The notes under the pieces were generated by a model. It ran no database searches. It was not told where the DNA came from and was given only the letters and a program-made list of their open reading frames with translations. DNA of 64,000 nt from Ricordea florida. Its lineage: Eukaryota; Cnidaria; Anthozoa; Corallimorpharia; Ricordeidae. The DNA lies in the NCBI GenBank assembly GCA_949710005.1, contig OX453272.1:14146088-14210087 (forward strand), given 5' to 3'. Positions 31,970 through 41,033 of this stretch are shown here, piece after piece. Numbering within the stretch: the first letter of the stretch is position 1; each line of letters opens with the position of its first letter. The position numbers and the translations under genes were made by a program.

Positions 31970-32926
31970 ATGTCAAAGTCGAAACCTGTATTGATTAAAC
32001 CTGGTAAAAAATTCAACTGGGACAGAGTGTCCATTGATCAACCTAAACCTAATGCCTTCAAAGGAGCTTCTTCAAAGGTTTATTACACTGGTGATAACGA
32101 TGAGAAGCGCCCTATATTCATTGAACTTCCAAAGCAAAATGTTTGGGGAATCTCAGGTAAATGGGAGTATGGTTCCAAGAAGAAGAAGAAGACTAAAAAC
32201 AACACAGAGGGTTTACAGGTTTCTTATCCAATGACATCCAGAAATACTATTATAAAGCCTACTAATGATGAAAAATCAGCATTTCAAATACTTGATAACA
32301 TGAGGGATTTTGTTGCAAAATCATTAGGAGATGGATTTCGTAAAGCTTCAAGTGCAACCAGATCCGCATATAAGAATTGTAAAGACAACCCCATAGACGT
32401 AGTCAAACCAATATATAACTACACCCAAGACAAATCCAAGCCTCAAAGAGCATACTTTAAGTTTAATACAAAAGGTAAGGGAAAAGATATGAAATGTAAG
32501 ACTAAGATCTATGATGGTGATGGTGAAGAGAAAGATAACCCTTATGAATTTATGTATGATGAAAACGGGGATGAAAGACCAACTCTGATGACAGCACAAA
32601 TTATACTAAGATGGAAAGATATATACTGGGGTAGTCATGGCGGTAACAATGGCTATGGAGCATCTATACGACTAAATGTATCAGAAATCGCACTATCAAT
32701 TGCAAAGGCTGATTACGATGATGATTCAGATTCTGATGATGACTATTCATTCTTAAGTAAGAAGAAGCCACTTAGTAGTTATGGTGATGATGATGATGAA
32801 GAAGAAGCTGATTTCAATAATGATAAAAGTGTTGAGGAACTACTGCATGATGAAAACTATAAAGAGGTAGTAACTGAGGAAGATGAAGAGGAAGATGAAG
32901 AGGAAGTAAAGAATAAACACACTTAA
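31970..32926 (+). CDS. Probable ssDNA-binding protein with acidic C-terminal tail, element A
   Basis: 318 residues. The middle is basic and beta-rich with an LRWKDIYWGSHG...YGASIRLNVSEIAL segment resembling the last strands of viral OB-fold single-strand DNA-binding proteins. Residues from about 243 to the end are a strongly acidic low-complexity tail (runs of D and E). Such tails regulate DNA binding in gp32- and SSB-like proteins. The function is inferred from architecture; no decisive motif is seen. No element B counterpart lies in this window. The gene ends right at the L2 LINE insertion but is complete. Confidence 0.5.
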   Translation: MSKSKPVLIKPGKKFNWDRVSIDQPKPNAFKGASSKVYYTGDNDEKRPIFIELPKQNVWGISGKWEYGSKKKKKTKNNTEGLQVSYPMTSRNTIIKPTNDEKSAFQILDNMRDFVAKSLGDGFRKASSATRSAYKNCKDNPIDVVKPIYNYTQDKSKPQRAYFKFNTKGKGKDMKCKTKIYDGDGEEKDNPYEFMYDENGDERPTLMTAQIILRWKDIYWGSHGGNNGYGASIRLNVSEIALSIAKADYDDDSDSDDDYSFLSKKKPLSSYGDDDDEEEADFNNDKSVEELLHDENYKEVVTEEDEEEDEEEVKNKHT

Positions 32927-34302
32927 TAAATATTTAACTTATTTAATAATAAATATTTAACTTATATTGCGCAATTATCAATTTAAAAATTTTCAATTGC
33001 GCATTACAATATAATTTAAAAAATTCACAAGCTAAAAAAAGTTAGGCATAAAATATATATAACTATAAAAACAATGTACAATTAGAAAGCTTTTGAAAGT
33101 AAAGAGGTCTTGATGGCTTTCTTGAAGCTTTGCACTGTTGTCTTGCTTCTTATTTCACTTGGAAGATCGTTCCATAATTTAGGGGCGGCCACATGAAAAC
33201 AGCGATCCCCAAGCGTAGCGAGCGATTTACATGAGCTATAATTAAGGCGTAAACCATTGTTGGAACGCAGGTAATATCTTCCAGCAGATTCTCTAACGGA
33301 AATAAGTTCACTTATGTAGGCTGGAGCAAGACCATGTACGGCTTTAAAAGTAATCAACAAAAGTTTAAAAACTATACGATATCTAACAGGCAGCCAGTGC
33401 AATGACTTGAGCAGAGGTGTGATGTGGCAATATCTGCTCTCGTGAAAAATCAATCGCGCGGCTGCATTTTGAACTCTCGGTAATTTCTGAAGTTGTCGTT
33501 CCGGAACTCCAAATAGGAGACTGTTACAATAGCCAAGGCGGCTTGATATAAAAGCATGTATCAGTGTTTCTGTGCAATCTTTGGTTAAACACCTTCTAAT
33601 TCTTCTAATGTTGTAGAGATGATAAAACGCTGCGGAACTGGTCTTAGTGACATGATCCACCATAGATAAGTTTGAGTCAAGCCATACTCCAAGATTCTTA
33701 ACAGGAGATTGTGGAGCTATATTCGCTTTACCGACTGTAACGTGTGAGATGTTTACTTTGGCAAGCTGCTGTTTTGTGCCAATCAGAAGAAACTCAGTCT
33801 TATCCTCATTCAGTAATAGTTTGTTATCATGCATCCAATTCCTGATGACCTGAATACAAAACTCGATGGCAGCAATAGCATCTGAGTGACCCGTTTCATC
33901 TGCAGGGCTAAAGGAGATGTAAAGTTGGGTGTCATCTGCGTAGCAATGGACAGATGGAAGATAATCTTGAATGACATCTAGTAGCGAGCTCGTATAGATG
34001 GTAAACAAGAGCGGTCCAAGACAGGAGCCTTGAGGAACACCACAGTTCAAACTGAAACTCTCAGACTGACACCCACGAACCGATATCCGCTGACAGCGAC
34101 CTGATAGATACGATCGGAACCACTCAAACGCCCTGCCTCCAAGTTTCCGCTTGTTGAGTGCCGTCAGCAAGATATCGTGGTCAACTGTGTCGAAAGCAGC
34201 GCTAAGATCTAATAGCACCAGTAGAGTCACATGCTGCTTATTCATGTTTAAGAGGATGTCGTTTTTGACTTTCAGGAGTGCAGTTTCAGTGCTGTGGTTA
34301 AT
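32927..34302 (-). mobile_element. 5'-truncated L2-type LINE in element A
   Basis: The minus-strand 3' end shows the typical L2 tail: GCGCAAT-type hairpin sequence followed by AAATATTTATTATTA repeats (32927-33010). Coding similarity stops abruptly near 34302, marking 5' truncation. It lies between genes of element A. A target duplication could not be fixed because both flanks are AT-rich with repeated ACTTAAT. Confidence 0.7.
33082..34302 (-). pseudogene. L2 LINE reverse transcriptase, C-terminal part
   Basis: An open frame of about 400 codons covers the RT palm (LVLLDLSAAFDTVDHD, NCGVPQGSCLGPLLF, VHCYADDTQLYISF) and the thumb to C-terminus (LHWLPVRYRIVFKLLLITFK). The endonuclease and the first RT motifs are missing through 5' truncation. 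The remaining frame has no stops. Motif style is L2/Rex-type. Confidence 0.85.
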
Positions 34303-34375
34303 TTAATACTTAATTTAACACTTAATTTAATAGATAGAAAATGTTCAGTTTCCTAGTATGACTCTTACTAGGAGA

Positions 34376-34383
34376 CTTAAAGG
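34376..34383 (+). promoter_or_regulatory. CTTAAAGG box
   Basis: It lies 30 nt before the ATG at 34406. It is the element A form of the TTTAAAGAT-like box found before most genes of element B. Confidence 0.55.
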
Positions 34384-34405
34384 TTAGACTAGATTAACTT
34401 ACAAC

Positions 34406-34816
34406 ATGTCTGAAGAAGTGCAAACTGAGCAAATAACTAAAGAGCCTAATGTTAAAATAAAGGTCAAAGACCCTAAGAGAATAAAGGCTGGTAAAACGCT
34501 ATCAGAAAAAAATAAGAGGGCTAGAGAAGCTTTGAAACGTGAGGAGGAAAGGGATGCTTTGAAGCGTGAAAAGGGCTCTGATAATGAAACTGGAAAGAAT
34601 TGGATGCCAAATATGTCATTCCAAAATGTTCTGGCTATAGGGGCAATTGTACTCGCCGCCGCATATGCCGTATTCACAAACTATAGAGATAGAATACCTT
34701 ATTTGCATGTACCACCACCAACTCGTATCTTCAATCCACCTCCACCCAAAATCATACATAATAGTGCAAGTCAACCACCCAAAGAAGAAAATAATTTAAA
34801 AGATGACTTGATGTGA
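34406..34816 (+). CDS. Single-pass membrane protein, element A
   Basis: 136 residues. A Lys/Glu-rich charged N-terminal half with a DPKRIKAGKTLSEKNKRA segment is followed by one hydrophobic helix (NVLAIGAIVLAAAYAVF, about 72-90) and a Pro-rich tail (VPPPTRIFNPPPPK). The element B orthologue is at 60773-61216 with the same layout (charged region, DPKKVAAGKKLAEYNKKA, helix, Pro-rich tail). Function unknown; a virion membrane protein is a fair guess. The next gene starts 8 bp after its stop. Confidence 0.7.
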   Translation: MSEEVQTEQITKEPNVKIKVKDPKRIKAGKTLSEKNKRAREALKREEERDALKREKGSDNETGKNWMPNMSFQNVLAIGAIVLAAAYAVFTNYRDRIPYLHVPPPTRIFNPPPPKIIHNSASQPPKEENNLKDDLM

Positions 34817-34823
34817 TTCATAA

Positions 34824-35045
34824 ATGGCTGATAATAAGCTAGTAAATACAGCTACTGACTCTGCAGTACTCATTGGTCTGTCGGCAGGTATTGGTTATCT
34901 TGCTAAAAAACTTTTGAGAGAATCATTCCTAAATGATCCATCATCCAATCTTATGAATTATGGTAAATGGGTATTTGTATTGACTGTAAGTATTTATGCC
35001 AAAAATTACTTAGAAGATCAGAAAATACTACCACAAAGTGTTTGA
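34824..35045 (+). CDS. Small two-helix membrane protein, element A
   Basis: 73 residues with two hydrophobic segments, about 13-31 (SAVLIGLSAGIGYLAKKLL) and 45-62 (NYGKWVFVLTVSIYAKNY), ending in EDQKILP. The element B orthologue (60516-60734) is nearly the same length and keeps DSAVLIGL, FLxDPSS, LEDQKILP. A TTTAAAAGAT box at 34795 lies 29 nt before the ATG. It sits in a block of five consecutive small genes. Function unknown. Confidence 0.75.
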   Translation: MADNKLVNTATDSAVLIGLSAGIGYLAKKLLRESFLNDPSSNLMNYGKWVFVLTVSIYAKNYLEDQKILPQSV

Positions 35046-35062
35046 AATAAACAGACTGTAAA

Positions 35063-35467
35063 ATGGCTAGTATAGCAATCATGATTGGAGGAGCAGTCCT
35101 CAATGCAACAGCCTTCATTGGTGGAAATTATATAGCAAGGTTAATTAGTGGCTCATCTTCAACGGATCTCCAACTTGAAAGAGAAAGGCATGACGAGGCA
35201 ATGGAGAAATACCAGAAAGATTACACTGCTTACCAAGAGAAACGAATGGCTTATATTGACTTTATGAATAGAAGAAAGGGTGATGCCAACCAGGCCTCTG
35301 AGAACATATCAAAGACTGATGAAGCACTCAAATTATACAGCCAAATGGGCAATCCACCTAAATCCTCTGATTATTATAGACCCAATTCAGATCAAAAAAT
35401 TGGAGAAATGGCTTATGTTTCTCTAGGTATGCTAGCTATTGGATATTTTGCGCCAAAATTGTTTTAA
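35063..35467 (+). CDS. Membrane protein with N- and C-terminal hydrophobic segments, element A
   Basis: 134 residues. The N-terminus is hydrophobic (IAIMIGGAVLNATAFIGGNY), the middle is charged and helical (RHDEAMEKYQKDYTAYQEKR), and the C-terminus is again hydrophobic (MAYVSLGMLAIGYFAPKLF). The element B orthologue is at 60122-60514. Its stop TAA overlaps the ATG of the next gene by one base (TAATG), so the two are likely co-expressed. Confidence 0.75.
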   Translation: MASIAIMIGGAVLNATAFIGGNYIARLISGSSSTDLQLERERHDEAMEKYQKDYTAYQEKRMAYIDFMNRRKGDANQASENISKTDEALKLYSQMGNPPKSSDYYRPNSDQKIGEMAYVSLGMLAIGYFAPKLF

Positions 35468-35697
35468 TGACTAACAAAATAACAGATAATACAATAACTC
35501 CCAATGAATATACTCGAATGGTAAGTTTAAGAGCCATACAATTAAAGATTGGTGCAACACCTGTTATAAAATGGGAAGGAGTCTTTGACCCTATAGCCAT
35601 TGCTAAGAGTGAAATCAAACAACGTGTCTTGCCAATGCTTATAGTGAGAAAAATCCCAGACTGCAATTCAAAGACTGGTTTCCGTGAAGAAATATGA
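35467..35697 (+). CDS. RPB6-like RNA polymerase small subunit, element A
   Basis: 76 residues. The core ITPNEYTRMVSLRAIQL, then EGVFDPIAIAKSEIKQ, then LPMLIVRKIPD follows the RPB6/omega fold signature step for step: a T-x-YE-R start, a helix with RA-Q, a D-P-IA-E-K helix and a closing P-I-RR-PDG strand. Length is that of the conserved RPB6 core without the acidic N-terminus. RPB6 is a clamp subunit shared by cellular RNA polymerases and is encoded by several large DNA viruses. It overlaps the previous gene by one base. No homologue is seen in the visible part of element B. The call rests on recognising the signature by eye; the frame is intact. Confidence 0.75.
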   Translation: MTNKITDNTITPNEYTRMVSLRAIQLKIGATPVIKWEGVFDPIAIAKSEIKQRVLPMLIVRKIPDCNSKTGFREEI

Positions 35698-35709
35698 AAC
35701 CTAAAAGAT

Positions 35710-36708
35710 ATGAATATACGAGACTTTTGAAATCAATTTAGAAAGTTACCATATTCAACTTCAAATCTGGCAACTGCTGATCCTGATTTAGACCCAACTA
35801 AATTAAATGATCCTGGGGATGATGGGGATTATGATGATGGGGATAATACACTTTATTTGAGCCCAGTGATCACAAAGACATCAACCACTTATGAAGATCC
35901 TGATGATGAAGAAGAAACATCATTTGGTGGTGATGAAACCCGGCCCTTGATAAAAGAAATGGAAGTCGAACGAGATGATGCTTGGGCTAAAATAAAAGAA
36001 AAATTCCTACATGTTGATACCACCAAGTTTACAGCTAGTCTTAATAAATTCAAGCAAGTAGTTGTGAAATTGCTTAGAATTAATTCAGTACCTTATGTGT
36101 TATTCAAAGGTGATGAATTGAATGACAAATTGCCGGATACCATAAAGAATAGTCTAGGCCCAAGAGCACCAGAGGCTTTGGAAGCTAATAGTGATGAGAT
36201 AACTAAGAAAAAAGGTATTGTTAGTAATTATAAACTAAAGGACAAACTAAGATTCCACAGAGACAAGCCACTTAAAACTCCAGAGGAAAGTAGCCAAATG
36301 GAAACTCTAGAGAGGGAAATTGCTGAGCAGGAGCAGGAGATAGCCAATCTGGAAAATGAGAATGAGCAAATTCAGGAAAGAATGTCATTGCGGGACCGTG
36401 TTAAGGCTATATTCAAGAAATATGGATTTACAGTATTTGCTGTTATGAGTGCAGTTGGAGTAGCCATTGGTGTTATAGTCTCCAATCTCTCCAAAGGGCT
36501 CTCGAAATTGGGTAAAGGCGTTGGGGATGGGCTAAAAACCATTGGTAAGAAACTTGGTGAAATATTGCCTGGGATGGTGGGCGCTATTGTAAGCTTCCTA
36601 TTCAAGACTGCAGGAGAGGTCATTTCATTCCTAGGCAAACATGCTTGGCTTTTAATAGTGGCAATTGTACTTTACTTCATAGAGGAATTAAAGAAGAAAC
36701 ACAAGTGA
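35710..36708 (+). pseudogene. Coiled-coil protein with C-terminal membrane helices, element A (stop at codon 7)
   Basis: From the ATG at 35710 the frame meets TGA at 35728-35730 and is then open to 36708; without it the product would be about 332 residues. The N-terminal part is acidic (DPGDDGDYDDGDN). The central part has a coiled coil near the ETLEREIAEQEQEIANLENE stretch. The C-terminal third has KYGFTVFAVMSAVGVAIGVIV and a Gly-rich GMVGAIVSFLF helix, then LLIVAIVLYFI. The C-terminal 110 residues are almost the same as in element B (58856-60067), the best-conserved segment between the two elements. A shorter product could start at an internal codon. The N-terminal LDPTKLN/LDPTELN match with element B supports the upstream start. 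Confidence 0.7.
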
Positions 36709-36714
36709 ATATAA

Positions 36715-36894
36715 ATGAAGAGCTATTGTGTCAAAGAGAAAAAACAAACTGAATATGTGCCTGGCAGTGAAACTTTCACTAAAACATCCAAAGGCAGGCC
36801 CATGATGAAGTGTAAATGTTCCAGCTGTGGCATCATCAAAACTCGATTCCTCTCAGATGCTGATTATAGAAATTTAAAGGGGACTAAGGAGTAA
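36715..36894 (+). CDS. DUF5679-like small zinc protein, element A
   Basis: 59 residues starting MKSYCVKEKKQTEYVPGS, with a Cys-rich KCKCSSCGIIKTRF motif in the second half. The pattern (C near the start, K-rich, MMKCxC-xxCG-KTRF) is that of the short DUF5679-type proteins found in many large and mid-size eukaryotic DNA viruses. Cys residues at 5, 39, 41 and 44 could bind zinc, though the first CxxC pair is incomplete (CVKE). It is 6 nt after the preceding stop and 6 nt before the next gene. Confidence 0.65.
   Translation: MKSYCVKEKKQTEYVPGSETFTKTSKGRPMMKCKCSSCGIIKTRFLSDADYRNLKGTKE
36873..36880 (+). promoter_or_regulatory. TTTAAAGG box
   Basis: It lies 28 nt before the ATG at 36901 and inside the end of the preceding gene. 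It matches the box at the same distance before the element B orthologue (56464-56472). Confidence 0.6.
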
Positions 36895-36900
36895 TCCAAA

Positions 36901-37533
36901 ATGTTGAGCATTACCATGTATGAGTCTGAAACTAGGGTGTATTTGGATCCTCCCCTGGAAAAGGTCCGGGAGATACAACTCCTTGACTGCAGAATACCTA
37001 AAAGATTGGTGAACTTCAAAGATCGCCAGACCTTACTCAAGGAGGATAATCGACCCCTCATAATAATAGAACCCGGTACATACTCTCTACGTGATATACA
37101 CGCGATATTTCTAAATGATACAGATAGGGCTAAGCTCTCGATCATTGAGACTGATACCGTTGACTATCTCTATTCCAATAAGATCTTCAACATTAAACTT
37201 ACTAGAGGTATACAAATTGGTTTAGGGGTGCCTGAAATCATAAATCCCGGCAAATTATACCCCATAAATATACAGATCAAGGGGCCACTGAGACTTATGT
37301 GTAGTATAGTGGACAACAAGTCATCCTATATGAATAATACTCAGTCTACAGGACCTGTGAAAATCTCACCCTCATACCTACTTGCCAACATACCCTCACA
37401 AGATTATCCATCTATTCCAGCTCAAAAATATAAGAGTCACATAAACCACTTCGATTTAAGCATCCTAGATAGTGAATGGAAAAAGCTTGATCTGAAGAGT
37501 TCTCCCGTCACTGTCAGTTTAAGATTTAGATAA
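36901..37533 (+). CDS. Probable minor capsid (penton-like) protein, element A
   Basis: 210 residues, beta-rich, orthologous to 55804-56439 in element B. Shared strands include ETRxYLDPPL, REIQLLDC, GTYSLR, LSIIETDTVDYLYSNK, GVPEIINPGKLYPINIQIK and LRLMCSIVDNKSSYMNN. Size and beta content fit a single jelly-roll vertex protein of Polinton-like viruses. This is an inference from size, strand pattern and genome context. The frame is intact; a TTTAAAGG box precedes it by 28 nt. Confidence 0.55.
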   Translation: MLSITMYESETRVYLDPPLEKVREIQLLDCRIPKRLVNFKDRQTLLKEDNRPLIIIEPGTYSLRDIHAIFLNDTDRAKLSIIETDTVDYLYSNKIFNIKLTRGIQIGLGVPEIINPGKLYPINIQIKGPLRLMCSIVDNKSSYMNNTQSTGPVKISPSYLLANIPSQDYPSIPAQKYKSHINHFDLSILDSEWKKLDLKSSPVTVSLRFR

Positions 37534-37536
37534 CAT

Positions 37537-37545
37537 TTTAAAAGG
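37537..37545 (+). promoter_or_regulatory. TTTAAAAGG box
   Basis: It lies 28 nt before the ATG at 37565 of the gene split by the CR1 LINE. It supports that ATG as the real start. Confidence 0.55.
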
Positions 37546-37576
37546 ACGTGATTGTCATGTCAAAATGGGTGAATAT

Positions 37577-40034
37577 TTTTATTTTATTTTTATTTTATTT
37601 CAATATTTTAACAGGAACATCTATTTAGCATAGCTAGTTTAAGTAGAGTCCTGTGTAACATAATATTACAAAATACAAAAAAAATAAGAATTACATTACA
37701 GGTTACATATAAAGACAATTAAATTTGAAGTCGTATTCCCAATTCATTCTAAGTCTTGAAAAAACGTTTCGCTTTAGTTTTAAACTCTACAAGAGTCATG
37801 CTCTTTCTTATAGTAAGCGGAAGCGTGTTAAATGTGCGTGCTCCATTTATGCGAAAGCTACATTGGTATTTACTAGTTTTAGCTAGAGGAATGCGCAGCA
37901 GGTCTCGATGTCTGGTATGATAACTGTGTATTTCTCTAGCATGCCTAAATTCTCCAATGAGATATTGTGGGGCCAAGCCATTAATAGATTTGAAAACTAA
38001 GATAGACTTTAGATAGTCCCGCCGCTTTTGCAGGTCGGGCCAGCTGAAGATATTCGGTAATTCGACAAACTCAACAATTCTGCCTTCAATGATACTTGCA
38101 GCCCGCCGATGGAGTTTGTCTAGGTATGCTTTGTTACCCAATCCACAGCTGTCCCAAACACTGCAACAATAGTCAAAAAGTGGTAATACCATTGCATTAT
38201 ATAGTATGATACAAGCGTGTCTAGGTAGGACTTTGCGTGCCCTACGTAACATACCTAGGCGCGAGGAGATCTTTTTACCTATGTACTCTACATGATCTTT
38301 CCAAGAAAGGTTTTGATCAAGTATGACTCCTAGGTATTTGAACTTATCAACCCATTCAAGGCTGTGACCATTGGCCTGAATACTAAAATCATTAACTGAA
38401 GCAAGCCGCTGGTGTGTTCCTATCAGCATCATTTTGGTTTTGCCTATATTCAGAGACAAAAAATTAGCGCGCAGCCAATGTATAACATTAGCTAGGTCTA
38501 ATGTTAAATTATTCTCGATAGTTGAAACTGACTTATTAGCAAAGTAAAGTAAGGTGTCGTCTGCATATAATTCTACATTGCAGATGCTAACGGCACTAGG
38601 TAGATCATTTACATACATTATAAATAATAGAGGGCCTAGTACGCTACCTTGTGGTACCCCAAAAGTGACCGATTGATGGTCAGAACTAATACCATTAATG
38701 CATATACTTTGTGATCTATCTGTGAGGTAGGATTTAAACCATTGTACGGCTGATCTATTAAAGCCAAGTGCAGATAGCTTATCTAATAATAAATTGTGAT
38801 CGAGAGTGTCAAATGCTTTACTCAAGTCCAAAAAAACAAGTCCTGTGAGTAAGCCATTGTCAATATTGTTCAGGATAGAGTTTGTAATATGCGTAAGACA
38901 GGTAGTAGTAGAGTGCAGAGGACGGAAGCCAGATTGTAGGTGAGACAGGAGTTTATGCTGTTGTAGATAAGCATATACCATCCGGTGCACAGCCCGTTCG
39001 AGGATCTTTGAGAAGACCGGTAACACAGATATTGGTCTATAGTTAGCGGGATCCGTCCTGGGCCCAGACTTATGGATTGGAGTAACCATAGCATGCTTCC
39101 ACTCAGATGGTACAGCGCCTTCGGCTATTGATCTATTCATAAGAACAGTTAGAGGCTTCGCAAGAGCTTCGGCACCGTCCTTTAGGAGTCGTGCTGGAAT
39201 ATCGGCAAAGCCTGTCGGTTTATTGATTTTTATTACCTTTAACTGTTTAAGTATAAATTCCTCAGATATTGGTGACAGCTTGAAGACCGCTGTGGGGCTG
39301 ACTTGTAAATTCCTTAGCACTGGAGAGATAGATACAGTTGGAAGTGTTTCACGAAGACGCGCAATAACAGTTCTAAAAAAGGTCCCAAATGTAGAGGCTA
39401 TCGACATGGGATCTGTTGTTATTGTACTGTCGACTTCCAGAGATTGGATATGTGAGTCGCGCACATCAGTAGAAATAGCTGATTTTAAAGCCTTCCAAAG
39501 TTTAGAAGAGTCCGACTGGTTTTCTTCTATCAGGTTAGAATAGTAGAGTTTCCTAGCTTCTCTGATGGAGGACGATATTGTGTTTCTAAGTTCACGATAT
39601 TTAGACCATTTATAAATGGACCCTGACTTTATGGCTTTTTTATGATGGAAATTTCTTTGGACAATTAGAGATCGTATTTGAGGCGTTACCCATGGGAGCG
39701 AGTTGGAACGTATTCTTCTGGCATAGGTCGGTGCGTGTTTATCAGCTATGTTTACCAGAGTGTCTTTGAAGCATGACCATGACTCATTTACTGTTAATGA
39801 GGTGTCAACGCCATCCCAAGAGGCAGAATGTAATTCAGCAATAAAGTTTTCCGTTGAATAACCTCTATAATTGCGGCAATTAACTGTTTTGATAGGGCCT
39901 TTGGGGATTTTAGCCCGGCGTATAGCATAAACAAGAGAATGATCTGTTATGGCACAATTTAAGACTATATAAGACTATATAATATATAAGACTATATAAT
40001 TCAATATCATAATTCCACTCACAGATCCAATCTC
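37577..40034 (-). mobile_element. 5'-truncated CR1-type LINE inserted in a membrane-protein gene
   Basis: Bounded by the TGAATAT target duplication. The minus-strand 3' tail is an A-rich repeat of AAAAT units (37577-37597). The 5' end carries filler of repeated AGACTATATA (39957-40005) next to a truncation inside the endonuclease domain. Confidence 0.85.
37749..39960 (-). pseudogene. CR1 LINE endonuclease end and reverse transcriptase
   Basis: The frame is open for about 735 codons up to the truncation. It starts within the last part of the endonuclease (ITDHSLVYAI). RT motifs follow: GFADIPARLLKDG, FRPLHSTTTCL, LVFLDLSKAFDTLDH, TFGVPQGSVLGPLLF and VELYADDTLLYFA, then a long C-terminal region ending KRFFKT. 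Only the 5' part is missing; the rest has no stop. Confidence 0.85.
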
Positions 40035-40644
40035 TGAATATAATTCAATCTATCCCAACTTAGAGGCAACTGCACCTCCAATACCCACTGATGGCCCGTC
40101 ATTCAGACTTCAACAATGTTGTGATGCCTTGAATAAGCTAAAGTCTGAATTAAGCCACTATGAAACAGTGCTCAAAAAATATAACCGATCCAAGGGTGTA
40201 CTAATGAATGCAAGCTCAACCTGTGGTATACTATCTTGCGTTTTAGCAGCTGGTGGATTGGGCACATCTCTTAGTGGAGTTGGAATCATAGCATCTGTGC
40301 CATTGGGTGTAGTAAGTGGTGTATTTGTTTGCGCGTCCATAGCATGCCAACAAATATCCAAGAATCTATCCAAGAAAGCTGTAAAGCATCAAAACACCAT
40401 TACACTAGCCAAATCAAAAATAAACACCATTGAAGACTTGGTTTCCAAAGCGCTTCGTGACAATAAAATCTCTGATGAGCAGTTCTCATTGATTATAGAA
40501 GAGCTCAAAAACTTTGAAAAGCTCAAGGCTGAAATAAGGGCTAAAACTCAAAAAAATATGAATGGGGAAGACCCAATGGTATTGAGGCAGAGAGTGCGAA
40601 AAGAAATACTCAAAGAACTCAAAGGAGGGCAATAACCATAACTT

Positions 40645-40989
40645 ATGAAAATATTAAATACTAACTTAAAGATAGACCAATCTATTAGTATAATAATGGG
40701 TCTAACTTCAACTGAAATGAAATTAACTCCAACTCAAGCTAAGTTTATTAGAAGATATACAAGATGTAACCTTCAAAAAATCTGTCTTAGACAAACATAT
40801 AGTGATGGTGATTTCAAATCAACTAGACTAATTGATATTTTTGAATGGAGATATAGTAGTGTTTCTCCTAAATTTTACTTTGAATTAGAACTTAAAATCC
40901 AAGATGATGGTAGTGTTTCACTTAATGAAGTACCCAAACATTTCAGAGATATGATTCTTAAAGATCTTGGTATTGATCCTACAAACTAA
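40645..40989 (+). CDS. Unknown protein, element A
   Basis: 114 residues, mixed charged and aromatic, no membrane helix, no motif recognised. It starts 9 nt after the preceding stop. No counterpart is seen in the visible part of element B. Codon use and AT-richness match its neighbours, so it is probably real. Confidence 0.55.
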   Translation: MKILNTNLKIDQSISIIMGLTSTEMKLTPTQAKFIRRYTRCNLQKICLRQTYSDGDFKSTRLIDIFEWRYSSVSPKFYFELELKIQDDGSVSLNEVPKHFRDMILKDLGIDPTN

Positions 40990-41033
40990 TGGCTTAAAAG
41001 TTCGAACCCTTCTACCCAAATTCTGGATAGAAG

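Larger units (their letters stand above)
37565..40635 (+). pseudogene. Glycine-rich membrane protein, element A, split by a CR1 LINE
   Basis: The first 12 nt (37565-37576) are separated from the rest (40042-40635) by a 2458-bp LINE. A 7-bp duplication TGAATAT (37570-37576 and 40035-40041) marks the insertion exactly. Without the insert the gene would be 201 codons, against 208 in the element B orthologue (58191-58817). The remaining part has a coiled-coil start (KLKSELSHYETVLKKYN), a long Gly/Ala-rich hydrophobic hairpin (about LSCVLAAGGLGTSLSGVG and SVPLGVVSGVFVCASIA) and a charged helical tail. Function unknown; a membrane-active structural protein is possible. Confidence 0.85.

Noticed and set aside
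40129-40635. Start of the Gly-rich membrane protein at 40129
   Set aside because: The element B orthologue and the LINE target duplication show that the gene starts at 37565; the codon at 40129 is internal.
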